NCBI GenBank assembly: GCA_944323645.1 | Contig: CALUTE010000005.1 | Coordinates: 1 to 64,000, forward strand | DNA length: 64,000 nt | Direction: 5' to 3' | DNA from: an uncultured Helicobacter sp. | GTDB lineage: Bacteria > Campylobacterota > Campylobacteria > Campylobacterales > Helicobacteraceae | Shown: positions 52,275-61,594 of the stretch, piece after piece | Position numbering within the stretch: the first letter of the stretch is position 1 | Layout: every line of letters starts with the position of its first letter | Notes under the pieces: model-generated | The model's database searches: none | What the model saw: only the letters and a program-made list of their open reading frames with translations | Told to the model about the DNA's origin: nothing | Translations under genes and position numbers: made by a program

Positions 52275-53957
52275 GTGGATATTAAAACGCTTTTTGAGCA
52301 TATTGTAAAAATCTATAACAAACTGACTGGTAGGCAAAAAATCGTTATCACGGCAACAATCGTCATTGTTATAGGGTTTTTTACATTTTTGCTTATGTTT
52401 TCAAATAAACAAGTACAAAGTTCGTATGGTGTGTTGTTTGAAGGAATGAACGAGAGTGATAGTGCTTTGGTTGTCCAATACCTCAAAGACAATCAGATTC
52501 CTTACAAAATCTCTCGTAATGATGCGATAGAAATACCTATTGAGCGTGTGGCAGAAGAGCGCATTGCGCTTGCTGCACAAGGCATACCAAAAACTTCCAA
52601 AGTGGGTTTTGAGGTTTTTGATACAAGCAATATTGCAGAAACAGACTTTACCCAACAGGTTAAGTTTTTGCGTGCTACAGAGGGAGAGCTTACACGCACT
52701 ATAGAAGCACTTCAGCCTATCTATAAGGCAAATGTACAGATCGCAAACCCAAAAGAAAGTTTATTTGTTTCTACAAGTATCCCACCAACTGCAGCCGTTA
52801 TGGTGCAGTTAAAGCCCGGTAGTTCTTTATCTTCGTTTCAAATTACAGGGATAAAAAATCTTGTTTCTGCTGCTATTCCACGTCTTACGCCCGATAATGT
52901 AAAGATTGTCGATGGGAATGGTATACCGCTTGGGGAGGATAATGAGCTCACAGGTATCAATGAGGTCTTAAAACAACGCTATGCATTTATTCATAAAGAG
53001 GAACAAAAAAAAGCAGAAGATATTGTGCGTCTTCTCTCTCCGCGAGCAGGTGGTGCAAACAAAGTCGTAGCAATCGTTAATTTGCAATATGATTTTAGCC
53101 AGCAGGAATCTGTCAAGCAAACTTTTGACCCATCGCAAGTTGTACCACGCGGCACAAAAGACTATGAGAAAGAAAAAAGGGGTCCCCCAGAGCCAAAAGT
53201 TGGTGGCATACCGGGCGTGGAAAGCAATGTTGGTCCTGTGCAGAATCTAGATTCTGAAGGGCAAATGATCTATGAACACGAGACAGAAAGCATTGTCAAT
53301 AATGAGATTGGTAATGAGACAATCACAACGAAGTTTGCTAATGGCAAGATTCTGCGTCTTACTGCCTCTGTACTCGTTAATGGTGAGCACAGGCTAACAA
53401 CCAGAGATGGCGAGGAAGTGTCTGAATATGTTCCTTTCACACAGGAGGAGATCCAAAAGCTTGAGAATCTTGTAAAAAATGCCATAGGCTTTGATGAGGC
53501 GCGTGGGGATTCTGTAACGGTTTCTGATTGGGATTTTTCAAAATCAGAGCAAGTTAAAGTGCCTAAGACGTTTATCGAAAAAGCAACAAACTTTATGATG
53601 CAGTATGTGCCACTGCTCAAATATGTTATTATAGCAGTTGTTATCTTTATCTTCTACAAGAAAGTTATCGCACCATTTGCAGAGCGTATGCTTGAAATTC
53701 AAGATGCTGAAGATGACAAGATCGAATCACTCTTTGAGCTTGATGATGAAGATGATGAGGCAACCTCGCGCTTTGGTGAGCTTAAAAAACGAGTTGAGGA
53801 ACAGCTTGGCATAGGCGGGAATTTCAGTGAGGATGAGGTAAAATACGAAGTCTTGCTTGAAAAAATTAGAGCAACAATTCAAGAAAAACCAGAAGAGATC
53901 GCTTCATTGTTTCAGAAGCTTATCCACGATGAAATTAGCATAGAAAAATCTAGTTAG
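52275..53957 (+). CDS. fliF: Flagellar MS-ring protein FliF
   Basis: 560 residues from GTG 52275 (AAGGATACAAG upstream). Helix 1 at 22-44, the ring-building motif SYGVLFEGMNESDSALVVQY, PIERVAEERIALAAQGIPK, TIEALQPIYKANVQIANP; second helix at about 450-470 (YVPLLKYVIIAVVIFIFYKK); C-terminal FliG-binding tail (EKPEEIASLFQKLIHDEIS). Confidence 0.96.
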   Translation: MDIKTLFEHIVKIYNKLTGRQKIVITATIVIVIGFFTFLLMFSNKQVQSSYGVLFEGMNESDSALVVQYLKDNQIPYKISRNDAIEIPIERVAEERIALAAQGIPKTSKVGFEVFDTSNIAETDFTQQVKFLRATEGELTRTIEALQPIYKANVQIANPKESLFVSTSIPPTAAVMVQLKPGSSLSSFQITGIKNLVSAAIPRLTPDNVKIVDGNGIPLGEDNELTGINEVLKQRYAFIHKEEQKKAEDIVRLLSPRAGGANKVVAIVNLQYDFSQQESVKQTFDPSQVVPRGTKDYEKEKRGPPEPKVGGIPGVESNVGPVQNLDSEGQMIYEHETESIVNNEIGNETITTKFANGKILRLTASVLVNGEHRLTTRDGEEVSEYVPFTQEEIQKLENLVKNAIGFDEARGDSVTVSDWDFSKSEQVKVPKTFIEKATNFMMQYVPLLKYVIIAVVIFIFYKKVIAPFAERMLEIQDAEDDKIESLFELDDEDDEATSRFGELKKRVEEQLGIGGNFSEDEVKYEVLLEKIRATIQEKPEEIASLFQKLIHDEISIEKSS

Positions 53958-53965
53958 GAGAATAT

Positions 53966-55000
53966 ATGAGCTTACAACTCAATCAGAGACAACGCGCACA
54001 ATATGATGAATTATCAATGTCAGAAAAAATCGCTATTTTGCTTATTCAAGTAGGTGATGAACTTACGAGTGAGGTTTTCAAAAATCTTGATATTGATGGA
54101 ATTACTGAAATATCTAAGCAAATTATGCAGTTAAAAGGTACTGATAAGGCTATTGGTGGGGCAGTACTTGAGGAATTTTATGCTATTTTTCAATCCAATC
54201 AATATATCAATAGTGGTGGTCTTGACTATGCAAGGGAGCTACTCAACAAGGCGCTTGGACCAGAAGAAGCCAAGAGGATTTTGGATAAGCTTGCAAAAAC
54301 TATGCAATCTGCTAAGAATTTTGCCTATCTCTCCAAGATTCGTCCGCAACAACTCGCAGATTTTATTATTAATGAACATCCACAGACAATTGCGCTTATT
54401 CTTGCTCATATGGATTCTAGTAGCGCAGCAGAGACACTTGGACACTTTAGTGATGATAATATGCGAGCAGAGATTGCGATTCGTATGGCAAATCTTGGTG
54501 ATATTTCGCCTAATGTTGTTAAGCGCGTTTCAACAGTGTTGGAAAACAAACTTGAATCCCTTACAAGCTATAAGATTGAAGTTGGCGGACCACGTGCTGT
54601 GGCAGAGATTTTCAATCGACTTGGGCAAAAGGCTTCTAAATCCACCCTTTCTTACATTGAACAGATTGATGAGCAACTTGCCAATGAAATTAGAGATATG
54701 ATGTTTACCTTTGAGGATATTACCAATCTCGATAAAAATGCTATTCGTGAGATTCTTAAGGTTGCTGACAAAAAAGATCTTACAATGGCACTCAAAGCTG
54801 CAAATGATACGCTTAAGCAAAAATTCCTTGACCAAATGTCTACACGCGCAAGCGAACAGTTTTTGGAGGAAATGCAGTTTTTGGGAGCAGTGCGTATGCG
54901 TGATGTGGAAGCAGCACAGCGCAAGATCGTAGAAGCTGTCCAGACACTTTCTGAACAAGGTTTGATCCAAGTTGGCGAAGAGGAGGATGTCGTTGAGTAG
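53966..55000 (+). CDS. fliG: Flagellar motor switch protein FliG
   Basis: 344 residues. Middle domain with EHPQTIALILAHMDSSSAAE, C-terminal torque domain with MFTFEDITNLDKNAIREIL and the charged helix KDLTMALKAANDTLKQKFLD. TAGGAGAATAT before ATG; starts 8 bases after fliF. Overlaps fliH. Confidence 0.97.
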   Translation: MSLQLNQRQRAQYDELSMSEKIAILLIQVGDELTSEVFKNLDIDGITEISKQIMQLKGTDKAIGGAVLEEFYAIFQSNQYINSGGLDYARELLNKALGPEEAKRILDKLAKTMQSAKNFAYLSKIRPQQLADFIINEHPQTIALILAHMDSSSAAETLGHFSDDNMRAEIAIRMANLGDISPNVVKRVSTVLENKLESLTSYKIEVGGPRAVAEIFNRLGQKASKSTLSYIEQIDEQLANEIRDMMFTFEDITNLDKNAIREILKVADKKDLTMALKAANDTLKQKFLDQMSTRASEQFLEEMQFLGAVRMRDVEAAQRKIVEAVQTLSEQGLIQVGEEEDVVE

Positions 55001-55814
55001 TTTTGATGAAGATAATCTCATAACAAAAAATCACATAGAAAAGCACAGAATTAGCAAATATGAATTTCGCCCCATTGTCGTGGATAAGACTGATTCAAAT
55101 CAGAATGTATCACAAGGTGTAGCAAAAGACTCCGCTGTACAAAATCTTGTCTCAAATACTGAAGAACTTGCAGGTGAGGCAAGAAAGCTTGGAGAGGATA
55201 CCATAGAAAAAGAGCTGATAGAAAAACTCCTGCAAAAAACAGATGAGCTTTCAAGCTCACTTGCAAAACTCCAAATTCAGTTTGAAAAACAGCAGCTTGA
55301 GATGGAGGAGCGCGTTAATACCGCGCGCAATGATGCTTACAAGGATGGTTTGCGAGAAGGAGAAGAGAAAATCCGTAATGCTATGGAGGCTGACATACAA
55401 AAAGAGCGCACTGCTCTTATAGATGCTGCGATCAATCTTGGTAAGGCAATGAAAAATTCTGAAACACATTTACGCGAGCTAGAGAAGGAGCTTAGTGCCA
55501 TAGCGGTTGATATTGCACGTGAGGTGATTGCCAAAGAAATAGAAAAAGATTCTAGTGCTGTAGCAACCGCATTGGCTAAAGAACTTCTTGGCTCAATTGC
55601 CGATGCCACTGATGTGCATTTACGAGTAAATAGTCTTGATTATCCTGTATTACAACAAGAGCTACAAGAATATACAAAGTTAAAAATAGAAGCAGATAAT
55701 GCAGTAACTAAGGGCGGTGTTATCATCGAAAATGGTGGAGGAATCATCGATGGTAGCATTTCAAATCGCTATAAGACCCTCAAGCAAAGTGTTTTAGAAA
55801 ACCTTAGAGACTAG
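54993..55814 (+). CDS. fliH: Flagellar export ATPase regulator FliH
   Basis: 273 residues from TTG 54993; AGGAGG at 54981-54986 sits six bases before this TTG but directly against the ATG at 54987, so the TTG fits better. N-terminal disordered region, long coiled coil (LIEKLLQKTDELSSSLAKLQ; EKQQLEMEERVNTARNDAYK), then the globular C-terminus (GGVIIENGGGIIDGSISNRY). Overlaps the fliG end. Confidence 0.9.
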   Translation: MSSFDEDNLITKNHIEKHRISKYEFRPIVVDKTDSNQNVSQGVAKDSAVQNLVSNTEELAGEARKLGEDTIEKELIEKLLQKTDELSSSLAKLQIQFEKQQLEMEERVNTARNDAYKDGLREGEEKIRNAMEADIQKERTALIDAAINLGKAMKNSETHLRELEKELSAIAVDIAREVIAKEIEKDSSAVATALAKELLGSIADATDVHLRVNSLDYPVLQQELQEYTKLKIEADNAVTKGGVIIENGGGIIDGSISNRYKTLKQSVLENLRD

Positions 55815-55822
55815 AGAAAAAG

Positions 55823-57709
55823 ATGTTCCCCACAAAGCCTATTGCCCAAATGGATATGCAAGAGCTGGAATCTTTGTGCGCACAGATTCGCCATAGGATT
55901 CTAGAAGTTGTGAGCACTAATGGTGGGCATTTAAGTTCGACTTTGGGCGCAGTCGAGCTTATTGTAGCTATGCACTATGTATTTGATTATAAAAGCAATC
56001 CTTTTATTTTTGATGTTTCTCATCAAGCCTATGCGCATAAGCTGCTGACTGGTCGATATGAGGAGTTTGCAAGTTTGCGCAAATTTGGTGGCATTAGTGG
56101 ATTTTGCAAGCCTAGTGAATCAGACGCGGATTATTTTATTGCAGGACACAGCTCAACCTCTATTTCCTTGGGTGTAGGTGCTGCGAAGGCTATGCTACTT
56201 CAAAACAAAGATGGAATACCAGTAGTGTTAATTGGTGATGGCAGTATGAGTGCTGGGCTTGTGTATGAAGCACTTAATGAGCTTGGCGATCGTAAATATC
56301 CTATGCTTATTATACTTAATGACAATGAAATGAGCATTGCAAAGCCCATAGGAGCGATTAGCAAACACTTATCACAGATTATCTCTCACCCCATATACCA
56401 GTCTTTTCGTAATTTTACTAAGCATTTTTTAGAAAAAATGCCAGATTCTGCTACGTATCTTGCGAAGCGCTTTGAGGAATCTTTGAAACTTATTACACCT
56501 GGAATTTTGTTTGAAGAAATGGGGATTGATTATATAGGACCAATCAATGGACATAATCTTGCAGATTTAATCTTTTGCTTCAAGCGTGCCAAGGAAATGG
56601 GGCGACCTGTCGTCGTGCATACCCAAACTATCAAGGGAAAAGGTTATAAAATTGCAGAGGGGCATTATGAAAAATGGCATGGTGTAAGCCCCTTTGATTT
56701 ACAAACAGGAGTAGCCTTTGCAAAGCCAAGTATCAAATTAGCACCCACTCAAGTTTATTCTAATGCCTTGCAAAAGCTTGCCAAAGAAGATGAAAGAGTC
56801 GTTGGTATCACAGCTGCAATGCCAGGTGGTACGGGACTTGGAATTTTGATTGATACCTATAAGGATAGATTCTGGGATGCAGGTATTGCTGAACAACATT
56901 GTGTAACTTCTATGGCGGCTATGGCAAAAGAGGGCTTTATCCCATTTGTAAGCATTTATTCAACTTTTTTGCAACGTGCATTTGATGAGATTATCCATGA
57001 TGTGGGTATTATGGGATTACCAGTGCGTTTTAGCATTGATAGGGCTGGGATTGTAGGAGAAGATGGCGAAACGCATCAAGGACTTTTTGATATAGCATAT
57101 CTGCGTATGATTCCCGGCTTTGTATTATTTGCGCCGCGTGATAATGCTACGCTAGAGCGTGCCGTGGAATTTGCGTATAGTTTTTCTCAAGCACCTTGTG
57201 CTTACCGTTATCCGCGCGGAAGTTTTTGTTTAGATGAAGGGGTTTATACGCCAAAGGATTTTGTACTTGGTGAGTGTGAATGCCTTTATCAAGGAGAGCA
57301 GATTCTACTTATAGGCTATGGAAATGGTGTGGGGCGCGCGCATTTAGTGAGCGTTGCATTAAAAAAGTTAGGTTTTGATCCGACGCTTTTGGATCTGCGT
57401 TTTTGTAGCCCATTACCTAGCACTTTGGGATCATTTTTACGCGAACATAGTATTAGCTTTGTTTTTAGCGATAGTTACAAATCCTGTGGTGTTGGTAGTG
57501 CGATTTTGGAATATATGAGCGCACATAATATTATGCTGCCAAGCTATACGCTTGAGCTAGATTCTACCTTTGTGCCCCACGGAGATGTTGCAAGCGTGGA
57601 ATGTGCCATAGGACTTGATACAGAAAGCCTTGTACAAAAAGTGTTGGCAAAACTTGTCGATCATTCTCTTTGTAGTGATAAGGAGGAAAAAACCTATGCA
57701 AAATCCTAA
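55823..57709 (+). CDS. dxs: 1-deoxy-D-xylulose-5-phosphate synthase
   Basis: 628 residues. NGGHLSSTLGAVELIVAMHY, FDVSHQAYAHKLLTGRYEEF, FIAGHSSTSISLGVGAAKAM, thiamine-diphosphate motif GDGSMSAGLVYEALNELGDR and LPVRFSIDRAGIVGEDGETH; first step of the non-mevalonate isoprenoid route. Follows fliH, the same order as in H. pylori. Confidence 0.97.
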   Translation: MFPTKPIAQMDMQELESLCAQIRHRILEVVSTNGGHLSSTLGAVELIVAMHYVFDYKSNPFIFDVSHQAYAHKLLTGRYEEFASLRKFGGISGFCKPSESDADYFIAGHSSTSISLGVGAAKAMLLQNKDGIPVVLIGDGSMSAGLVYEALNELGDRKYPMLIILNDNEMSIAKPIGAISKHLSQIISHPIYQSFRNFTKHFLEKMPDSATYLAKRFEESLKLITPGILFEEMGIDYIGPINGHNLADLIFCFKRAKEMGRPVVVHTQTIKGKGYKIAEGHYEKWHGVSPFDLQTGVAFAKPSIKLAPTQVYSNALQKLAKEDERVVGITAAMPGGTGLGILIDTYKDRFWDAGIAEQHCVTSMAAMAKEGFIPFVSIYSTFLQRAFDEIIHDVGIMGLPVRFSIDRAGIVGEDGETHQGLFDIAYLRMIPGFVLFAPRDNATLERAVEFAYSFSQAPCAYRYPRGSFCLDEGVYTPKDFVLGECECLYQGEQILLIGYGNGVGRAHLVSVALKKLGFDPTLLDLRFCSPLPSTLGSFLREHSISFVFSDSYKSCGVGSAILEYMSAHNIMLPSYTLELDSTFVPHGDVASVECAIGLDTESLVQKVLAKLVDHSLCSDKEEKTYAKS

Positions 57710-58178
57710 GCACACACAGAAAGAGATGGCTTCACCATCTGAAGTAGCCTTGCAAAAAGAAGGCTTTAGCTTTAGTTTTGCTGCAAGCGCTTGTGCTTTA
57801 TGTGGAGGGCGTTGCTGCGTGGGAGAGAGTGGCTATATTTTTCTTTCACTTGCTGAAGCGCAACGTATTGCTGAGTTTTTAAACATTGCTTTTGAGGATT
57901 TTGCCTTGAAATTTTTAAAAAAAGTTGGCTACAAATTCTCACTTATTGAAAAACCATACGAAAATGGGAGTGCGTGTGTGTTTTTTGATACAAAAAAAAG
58001 AGAATGCGCTATTTATCCATACCGACCCAAGCAGTGTGTGGAATTTCCTTTTTGGGATTCACTACGCGAACAAAGTGCTCTTGCAGAACTTTGTTCGCTC
58101 TGCCCGGGTATAATACCACCAGAATCCACAAAACCTAGCCAGAATCTAAAGCATAATGCTACAAAGGAATATTTATGA
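57696..58178 (+). CDS. YkgJ-family cysteine cluster protein
   Basis: 160 residues from ATG 57696 with AGGAGG ten bases upstream; earlier in-frame starts lie inside dxs and lack a site. Metal-binding cysteines: CALCGGRCC near residue 35, CAIYPYRPKQC near residue 105, CSLCPG near 135. The family binds Zn or Fe-S through these Cys; function unknown. It overlaps dxs by 14 bases and the next gene by ATGA. Confidence 0.85.
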   Translation: MQNPKHTQKEMASPSEVALQKEGFSFSFAASACALCGGRCCVGESGYIFLSLAEAQRIAEFLNIAFEDFALKFLKKVGYKFSLIEKPYENGSACVFFDTKKRECAIYPYRPKQCVEFPFWDSLREQSALAELCSLCPGIIPPESTKPSQNLKHNATKEYL

Positions 58179-59467
58179 AAGTATTATACATTGGGCTTAT
58201 ATGCTGTTTGTTTGCGAGCTTTTTGGGTTCTGATAGCAAAGAAGATGCAGCATTGCTTATGGGTGCAGATAGCTTATACCATGGGGATTTCTCGAAATCT
58301 TTTGATGAGCTTATTGTGCTTTTTGAGGAGACAAAAGAGCCTTATTATGCCAAGCTTGCTGCACAAGCCGCCGTAGGCAAAGGCGATTTAGATGGTGCCT
58401 TTGCTTTGGCAAATCTTTATATAGAATTAAGCGGTGATACAGAAGATATAATGATCAACAAGATTCTAGCCGATGCGTACGCACAAATGGGTGAAACGCA
58501 AAAAGCCATAGAAGTGTTAGAAAAGATTTATAAGGTAGAGAGTACGCCGCAGATTGGTGATATTTTGGGCAATATGTATATGTTGCAAAACAATCCAAAA
58601 AAGGCTCAAGAATTATTCTCTAGTCTTTATGAACAAACACGCAGTGTAGAGTTTTTAAAAAAAATTATTATTTTGTATGCAGCACAATCCCAGAATCAGA
58701 AAGCGCTTGGGCTGCTTTCAGAACATCTACTTAGTTTTGGGTGCGAGGAGTCATTTTGCGAGGAGAGCCTGAAAGTCTATGCTGATTTGGGAGGACTTGA
58801 TATGGCAAAAAGTGTGTTTGAAAAAATTTATATCAAAAACCCAACAATCCCCAATGCCACGAATTTTATGCGAGTTCTTGTTGCGCTTAAGCAATACCAA
58901 GAAGCGCAAGGAATTGCTATGTCATTTCCTTTTGATAAGGGGTTGTTGCTTGATCTATATGTGATGCAAGGCGATTTTGAAAAAGCGCGCATACAAGCCA
59001 AGCAAATTTATCAGGAAAGCAATAATCCCAAATTTTTGGCATTAGAGGCAATCTATGAGCTTGGAGATATGCAGCAAATTTCTAAGCAAAACGCATTACA
59101 AAGTGCTTCAAAATTAGAGCAAGCACTCAAAATACGCAAAAAAGAACTTGCAGACAATAAGCAAAAGCCCACTATTCAGGACGCATTTTTTTACAATTTC
59201 TGTGGTTATTTGATGATAGATTATGATCTTGATATTCAAAAAGGCATACAATATGTGAAGGAAGCACTGCTAGTTGAGCCTTATTCTATTGCTTATTTAG
59301 ATTCTATTGCGTGGGGGTACTATAAACTTGGAGATTGCGCAAATGCAACGGAATATTTTTATAAGATTCCAAGCAACAAGATTGCAAATGATAATGATAT
59401 GCGCGCGCACGCTCGCCAGATATATGGTCTATGCGCTAAACCAGAATCCAAAATAAAAGAACCATAA
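58175..59467 (+). CDS. Exported tetratricopeptide-repeat protein
   Basis: 430 residues; signal peptide MKVLYIGLICCLFASFLGSD; repeated helix pairs such as ADAYAQMGETQKAIEVLEKI, LGNMYMLQNNPKKAQELFSS, AYLDSIAWGYYKLGDCANAT. Probably a periplasmic or outer-membrane assembly scaffold. ATG overlaps the preceding stop. Confidence 0.85.
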   Translation: MKVLYIGLICCLFASFLGSDSKEDAALLMGADSLYHGDFSKSFDELIVLFEETKEPYYAKLAAQAAVGKGDLDGAFALANLYIELSGDTEDIMINKILADAYAQMGETQKAIEVLEKIYKVESTPQIGDILGNMYMLQNNPKKAQELFSSLYEQTRSVEFLKKIIILYAAQSQNQKALGLLSEHLLSFGCEESFCEESLKVYADLGGLDMAKSVFEKIYIKNPTIPNATNFMRVLVALKQYQEAQGIAMSFPFDKGLLLDLYVMQGDFEKARIQAKQIYQESNNPKFLALEAIYELGDMQQISKQNALQSASKLEQALKIRKKELADNKQKPTIQDAFFYNFCGYLMIDYDLDIQKGIQYVKEALLVEPYSIAYLDSIAWGYYKLGDCANATEYFYKIPSNKIANDNDMRAHARQIYGLCAKPESKIKEP

Positions 59468-59484
59468 AATTCTGGCAGTGGTAT

Positions 59485-60255
59485 ATGCAAGATATAAATG
59501 TTAATAGTGCAGAATTTAACTTGGCACAAGATATTGTTAGATTCTCAAATCCTTTACACAAAGCATTATATCGCAGAATCCAAACAGAAAAAGCCATCTT
59601 ACCTTTTGAGCTTTTGGGACGTACACTTGCATATAATCCTTATCCACCTCGTTTCAAAGAAGTCTTTTCTGGTCTAGAATCTATCCGTGCTATTTGTATA
59701 TCTTGCTTTGATTATGAGCATTTAGAGAAGATTTGCGCGTTCAATGCGAACCTCATCATACTTGATGTGGCGCGTGATGAAGAAGCAAAGCCTCGTTGTG
59801 AAGGGCTTGAGTGCGTGGGATATTTGCGGCATTATACCAATGCTTTAATTGTCATAAAAGATTGTTTTATAGATTCTTATCAGGTTTTGCAAGCAGTGGT
59901 TTATGGGGCAGATGGTGTGATGTTTAATACAGAAAGCATAGCATTAAAAGAATTGCTTGCCTTTGCGTTTCGGCTTGGGCTTATGGCTTTTGTTGAGGTA
60001 ACCAATCTTAAAGAGATCAAACAAGCAGTGCTAGCAAAAGCAGAAGGATTTTATTTGCCTAACGAATGTTTTGAAGAGTTGCACCCTATTATTCCAAAGC
60101 GCAAATGTTTATGCACAAATATTAAAGAACGCTATTGCCTAGAATCCAACCAATCAGAATCTGATATTGCACATTTATTTGATCTTGGAGTCCCTAGTAA
60201 GTCCCTGCAAGCTACCAGAGCAGATTTTGCATTTGCACATATAGAAGTTATTTGA
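59485..60255 (+). CDS. TrpC-like TIM-barrel protein, catalytic motifs degenerate
   Basis: 256 residues. The part VIKDCFIDSYQVLQAVVYGA, DGVMFN and RLGLMAFVEVTNLKEIKQAV follows indole-glycerol-phosphate synthase (L.KDF.ID.YQ...A...GAD...; ALGM..LVEV), including the lysine of the KD motif. However, the first catalytic block (normally E.K..SPS) reads FELLGRTLAYNPYPPRF, and the GINNR-like block reads FYLPNE. So it is a relative with altered or lost activity. A real trpC could be elsewhere. Confidence 0.65.
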   Translation: MQDINVNSAEFNLAQDIVRFSNPLHKALYRRIQTEKAILPFELLGRTLAYNPYPPRFKEVFSGLESIRAICISCFDYEHLEKICAFNANLIILDVARDEEAKPRCEGLECVGYLRHYTNALIVIKDCFIDSYQVLQAVVYGADGVMFNTESIALKELLAFAFRLGLMAFVEVTNLKEIKQAVLAKAEGFYLPNECFEELHPIIPKRKCLCTNIKERYCLESNQSESDIAHLFDLGVPSKSLQATRADFAFAHIEVI

Positions 60256-60318
60256 TCTCTTGGTGAGTGCCCTTTATAAAAAATTAAGTGCTTTTTGCCT
60301 ATAATTCCTAGCTTTAAT

Positions 60319-60396
60319 GTCAGGGTAGCTCAGCTGGTTTAGAGCGCTGGTCTCATAAGCCGGAGGTCGGGAGTTCAAGTCTCCCCCTTGACACCA
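60319..60396 (+). tRNA. tRNA-Met (CAT), elongator type
   Basis: GTCAGGGTAGCTCAGCTGGT at the 5' end, anticodon arm CTGGTCTCATAAGCCGG with CAT, T-arm GGGAGTTCAAGTCTCCC and encoded CCA; acceptor GTCAGGG pairs with CCTTGAC (one G-T). CAT could also mean lysidine-modified Ile2, less likely by overall sequence. Confidence 0.9.
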
Positions 60397-60547
60397 CGAA
60401 TGCTTCAGTATGCTTCTTGATATTTTTTGTGATTTTTCTGTGTAATTCTGATCAGCATATTTAAAGTTAAAATAACTACGATTACATACACGTTGCACAA
60501 TAAGAAAGTCAGCGTTGAAAATTTTAGAATCAAATAAAGGAGTAAGA

Positions 60548-61442
60548 ATGCGGGATATTATCATTTTTGGTGTAGGCAGTGGCGCCAAGAGCATGATTTT
60601 AGAGATATTGCGCTGCAACGTATCTAAAGATAGTGCTTGTGGCAAATCTGGGGGGCAATATACTCTTCTTAACAGACAATGACCCAAAAAAATGGCACAC
60701 CAAGTTGGTGGTTACTCTAGAAAATACAACGTATGCTTTTGATATACGGCCTCCAGAAGAAATCAAAAAAACGAGATTTGATAGTATCATCTTGGGAACA
60801 ATGCTGGGTTATGAGAGTGTTTTGACCCAGTTAGATTCCTTAGGTGTACCACTCCATAAAATAGAACATATCCACCTTAGAGTAATCATTGAAGCAAGAA
60901 TAAATTTTTTAAAAGATTTTGCCAAAATATGTAAAGAGAGACATATAAGTGGTGATGTTGCTGAGGTTGGTGTATATCAGGGGGAATTTGCAAAACAGAT
61001 TAATGCATGTTTTCCTGATGCAACACTGTTTTTGTTTGATACTTTTGAAGGATTTGATAAGCGAGATTTGGAGTTTGAATCAAAGGATGTTAGAGAGCTT
61101 GGTCAAGGACATTTGGACAATACGTCTATCGCACTTGTGATGTCTAAAATGCTCCATCCAGACAATGTTGTGATCAAAAAGGGCTATTTTCCGGAAATCA
61201 TAACAGGATTGGAAAAGAGAAGTTTTTGTTTTGTCAATCTTGATTTAGATTTATATAAACCCACAAAAGATGGACTAGATTTTTTCTATCCTAGAATGCA
61301 AAGGGGTGGCGTAATACTTGTTCATGATTATTTTGGTGAGGGCTTACCTGGAGTGAAGCAAGCAGTTGATGAATTTTGCAAACAGCATAATGTATTTGTT
61401 ATGCCAATTGGCGATACCATAAGCGTGGCTATAAAGCATTAG
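60548..61442 (+). pseudogene. TylF-like methyltransferase, frameshifted near the 5' end
   Basis: ATG 60548 opens MRDIIIFGVGSGAKSMILEI, a Rossmann-like start, but this frame stops at TGA 60680-60682. From the G6 tract at 60650-60655 the +1 frame carries on: GGNILFLTDNDPKKWHTKL, then GDVAEVGVYQGEFAKQINAC, TLFLFDTFEGFDKRD, LDLDLYKPTKDGLDFFYPR and GVILVHDYFGEGLPGVKQAV, to TAG 61440-61442. These are TylF/macrocin O-methyltransferase motifs (SAM-binding). A GTG at 60633 could give a 269-residue protein with the catalytic domain whole. AAAGGAG before ATG 60548 argues that the full version was real. Confidence 0.7.
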
Positions 61443-61547
61443 AGCAATCTAAATCTATATGAAAGTAAAAATTCATCCCATTCATAAACGTGTATGTTAT
61501 GAGCGAGATATTGTCTGTTTGTGGGGTTAAACTAAGCAAAAATAATC

Positions 61548-61553
61548 TATAAT
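61548..61553 (+). promoter_or_regulatory. Promoter -10 box for the outer membrane protein gene
   Basis: TATAAT in AATCTATAATTTCC, 42 bases before ATG 61595; AAGGAGC lies at the start codon. A single-gene transcription unit is likely. Confidence 0.6.
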
Positions 61554-61594
61554 TTCCTTTGTTTTTGTCATTTTAATAAAGCAAGGAGCAGCTA

